Of a stretch of DNA of 36,624 nucleotides, positions 34,602 through 36,624 are shown piece by piece. Source of the DNA: Nostoc sp. WHI (GTDB taxonomy: Bacteria; Cyanobacteriota; Cyanobacteriia; Cyanobacteriales; Nostocaceae); assembly GCF_015714725.1 (NCBI RefSeq), contig NZ_WBKM01000329.1, forward strand, positions 1 to 36,624, written 5' to 3'. The notes under the pieces were generated by a model. The model saw nothing but the letters and a program-made list of their open reading frames with translations, did no database searches and was not told the DNA's origin. A program made the position numbers and the translations under genes. Position 1 is the stretch's first letter; the number at the start of each line of letters is the position of its first letter.

Positions 34602-34661
34602 TAACCATTTGGCAGCAGTTAAATCCCGAACTCTGGAAATTCGTGTTTTTAGCTGTTTTTT
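34602..34661 (-). pseudogene. Remnant of a second cas12k outside the CAST
   Basis: This segment matches 16071-16130 within the intact cas12k at 52 of 60 bases, the first 24 without a mismatch. Read on the minus strand it encodes LKTRISRVRDLTAAKWL against LETRIPKGRDLTAAKWL of the intact protein. It lies five bases beyond the right target duplication, in the same orientation as the intact gene. Nothing else of that gene is seen. It is best explained as the leftover of an earlier, related V-K element at this site. Confidence 0.8.
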
Positions 34662-34943
34662 AATTAGATATAGCAATCCGATTTGATTTTTGAACTTATC
34701 TGGGTAGGCAGGCAAGAGGCAAGAGGCAAGAGGCAACGGGAAAGAATGCTCTTTGATCTGTACGGAGTTTTTTCAGAAATCAAATCATAGTCCTATATGA
34801 TTTATCAACAATTAGCCGAGAAACTGGGAAAATAGGGATTCTCTTTCATAAGATAGAAGCGATGTCTTCTCTACGAGAGGCTTTGCCAACGACGAGCTTT
34901 CCTACGGAACGCTCCGCGAACGCTAACGCAGGAGTTAAATAAA
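34662..34943. repeat. Repeat-rich spacer between CAST and host hsdM
   Basis: No gene is supported here. At about 34707-34735 a short tandem repeat of GGCAAGA (about four units) is seen. At 34866-34930 GC-rich palindromic segments (CTCTACGAGAGGC, GGAACGCTCCGCGAACGC) resemble cyanobacterial interspersed repeats. AGGAG at 34930-34934 serves the hsdM start. Confidence 0.55.
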
Positions 34944-36587
34944 GTGCCGCGTGGAATAAGGAAAAACAGCAAAAAGCCAGCAGAGGAAAACGGTTCTGGA
35001 GATTTACCACTTCTAGAGTTAGCGAACCAAGCTGATGAGCGTTTGGACATTCCCGCAATGGAACAATGGCTGTGGGATGCTGCTTGTAAGATACGCGGTT
35101 CGACGGATGCACCAAAATACAAGGATTTTATTCTGCCGCTAATTTTCTACAAACGGCTGTCTGATGTGTTTGATGATGAGTATGAAAAATGCGCCGAAAA
35201 ATTTGGGGGTGGAGACTTAGCCCGTGCTTTCATTGAAGCAGATCACAAAGATGCAATTAAAAATAACCGTCAGCCGATTGTGCGTTACTATGTCCCCCAC
35301 GAATACCGTTGGGATGCGATTCGCTTTCATCCAAAAGATGGCTTAGGAGAATTTATCACAACGGCGATGCGGGAGGTGGCAAATCGCAATCCTGGGTTAT
35401 CGGGAACGCTGACGCTGAAGGATTATAACGAGAAGCAAAGCAATCAGCGCGTTTTGGATGATGACCGTTTAAAGGACTTGATTGAAGTCATTAGTCGGCA
35501 TCGATTGGGGTTGAAGAATACCAATGCAGATGTCTTGGGGGAAGCCTATGAGTATCTGCTGCGGAAGTTTGCCGAAGGACAGGGGCAAAGTGCGGGGGAG
35601 TTTCTGACACCATCAGAGGTGGGTTGGTTGATTGCGGAAATTATTGACCCTGAACCTTACACGAAGATTTATGATCCCACTTGTGGATCGGGAAGGTTAT
35701 TAACTAAGCCGCGTCTGGTGTTCAACCGCAAGCATCCAGGGGAGGAGAGTAAAGCACCTCGGTTATTTGGGCAAGAGTTGAACTGGACAACTTTTGCGAT
35801 CGCTAAAATGAATATGTTTTTGCAGGATTTTACTGATACTCAAATTGAGATTGGCGATACATTCAGGCAACCTAAATTTACGGTTGACAAGAAGGTGATG
35901 CGCTTTGATTATGTGGTTGCTAATCCGATGTGGAATCAGGACAACTACGGCGCAGATGCTTATGAAGAAGATTATTTTGAACGATTTCAGGACGGAATTG
36001 CATCCAAATCTTCAGCAGATTGGGGATGGGTGCAGCATATTTGGGCATCGTTGAAAGATAACGGACGGGCGGCGGTTGTTTTGGATACAGGTGCAGTGTC
36101 GCGCGGTTCGGGGAGTCAGAACAAAAATCAAGAAAGAGACATTCGCAAGGTATTTGTGGAAAGGGACAGAGTTGAAGGGGTGATTTTACTACCTGAAAAT
36201 TTGTTTTATAACACGACTGCGCCAGGGGTGATAATTTTGTTAAATCGTCTGAAACCTCTGAACCGTAAGGGCGAGTTTTTGCTGATTAATGCTGCTGATT
36301 ATTTTGTGAAGGGCGATCCGAAGAATATTTTCACAAAGGAAGGCATTAATGCGGTTGCTGAGGTTTATCGCAATTGGGAAACGCGAGAGAAACTGAGTAA
36401 AGTTGTTAAGTTAGAAGAATTGAGAGAAGCGGATTATAATCTTAGTCCGTCGCAGTTTGTGGATGTTAGCGATAAAGTTGTGCATCGTTCTATTGAAGAT
36501 ATTTTGACAGATTTGGCGATCGCAAGACAAGAGAGGGAATGGGCAGATAAAGATTTAGCTGAGGTGTTAGCAAAGTTGAATTTATAG
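34944..36587 (+). CDS. hsdM: Host type I DNA methylase subunit (HsdM), second type
   Basis: 547 residues from a GTG with AGGAG 9-10 bases ahead. The HsdM N-domain (MEQWLWDAACKIRGSTDAPKYKDFILPLIFYKRLSDVFDDEYE) is followed by GEFLTPSEVGWLIAEIIDPEP, the SAM motif DPTCGSGRLL and catalytic-site N327-P-M-W330. NPMW in place of NPPF/Y occurs in a known HsdM subgroup, so activity is still likely. It differs clearly from the cargo HsdM (601 residues, NPPF). Partner hsdS/hsdR genes would be expected beyond the window end. Confidence 0.92.
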   Translation: MPRGIRKNSKKPAEENGSGDLPLLELANQADERLDIPAMEQWLWDAACKIRGSTDAPKYKDFILPLIFYKRLSDVFDDEYEKCAEKFGGGDLARAFIEADHKDAIKNNRQPIVRYYVPHEYRWDAIRFHPKDGLGEFITTAMREVANRNPGLSGTLTLKDYNEKQSNQRVLDDDRLKDLIEVISRHRLGLKNTNADVLGEAYEYLLRKFAEGQGQSAGEFLTPSEVGWLIAEIIDPEPYTKIYDPTCGSGRLLTKPRLVFNRKHPGEESKAPRLFGQELNWTTFAIAKMNMFLQDFTDTQIEIGDTFRQPKFTVDKKVMRFDYVVANPMWNQDNYGADAYEEDYFERFQDGIASKSSADWGWVQHIWASLKDNGRAAVVLDTGAVSRGSGSQNKNQERDIRKVFVERDRVEGVILLPENLFYNTTAPGVIILLNRLKPLNRKGEFLLINAADYFVKGDPKNIFTKEGINAVAEVYRNWETREKLSKVVKLEELREADYNLSPSQFVDVSDKVVHRSIEDILTDLAIARQEREWADKDLAEVLAKLNL

Positions 36588-36624
36588 CATTTGCTATTTC
36601 GGCGTACTCATTTGCTATTTCGGC
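36588..36624 (+). repeat. Start of a tandem repeat at the window edge
   Basis: CATTTGCTATTTCGGCGTACT (21 bases in two parts: CATTTGCTATTTCGG and CGTACT) is repeated at once for at least 16 bases, directly after the hsdM stop, and runs off the window. A 21-bp unit fits the heptad-based tandem repeats of cyanobacteria. The number of copies cannot be told. Confidence 0.5.

Noticed and set aside
34554..34736. 60-codon minus-strand frame at the right junction
   Set aside because: It spans the transposon end, the target duplication, a cas12k remnant and a simple repeat, so it is chance fusion rather than a gene.

Overview
The window looks like a chromosomal segment of a filamentous (Nostoc-like) cyanobacterium. 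Signs of this are frequent GCGATCGC-type HIP1 sites, an S4-domain protein of the kind annotated beside photosystem II in cyanobacteria, cyanobacterial interspersed repeats and MITE-like palindromes, and a type V-K CRISPR-associated transposon (CAST), a class known only from cyanobacteria.

Left flank (1-13940): ordinary host genes. They are a methyltransferase, htpG, rpmB, small hypotheticals, a GNAT acetyltransferase, an S4-domain protein, a short-chain dehydrogenase, a second methyltransferase, an ExoD-family membrane protein, a YegS-like lipid kinase, a LytM/M23 peptidase and tRNA-Arg(CCG). Two intergenic stretches (about 7.0-7.55 kb and 9.35-10.26 kb) are filled with inverted repeats.

CAST (13946-34591, 20,646 bp): both ends can be read to the base. 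The termini are TGTCGATTGCCAAATTA and its inverse, flanked by the 5-bp target duplication TTATG. The left end carries a delocalised repeat-spacer whose 17-nt spacer matches the adjacent tRNA-Arg gene next to a GTG PAM. The element starts 63 bp past that PAM, so the RNA-guided insertion can be reconstructed from sequence alone. Then follow a three-repeat CRISPR array, a tracrRNA, cas12k and a divergent MerR-type regulator (CvkR-like). The cargo is a type I restriction-modification operon with an embedded PD-(D/E)XK-like gene, a DUF3800 protein, a STAS-like/PIN pair, an AAA+ ATPase/subtilisin pair, a small RHH protein and three small hypotheticals. The transposition genes sit at the right end.

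The most unusual feature is in the transposition module. tnsB runs in frame into the C-terminal half of tnsC, giving one 676-residue TnsB-TnsC' polypeptide. The TnsB C-terminal tail and the TnsC N-terminal half, with Walker A and B, are missing, and no other tnsC is present. tniQ follows with a TAATG overlap. The TnsB DDE residues, TniQ, Cas12k, tracrRNA, homing guide and both ends all look intact. The element therefore looks able to find its target but unable to move in the usual way, unless a TnsC acts in trans or the fusion has a new role.

Right flank (34592-36624): immediately outside the target duplication is a roughly 60-bp fragment of a second, diverged cas12k, evidence that another V-K element once occupied this site. 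After some repeats comes a second hsdM, unrelated to the one in the cargo. The locus thus looks like a repeatedly used CAST landing site beside a host type I R-M locus.
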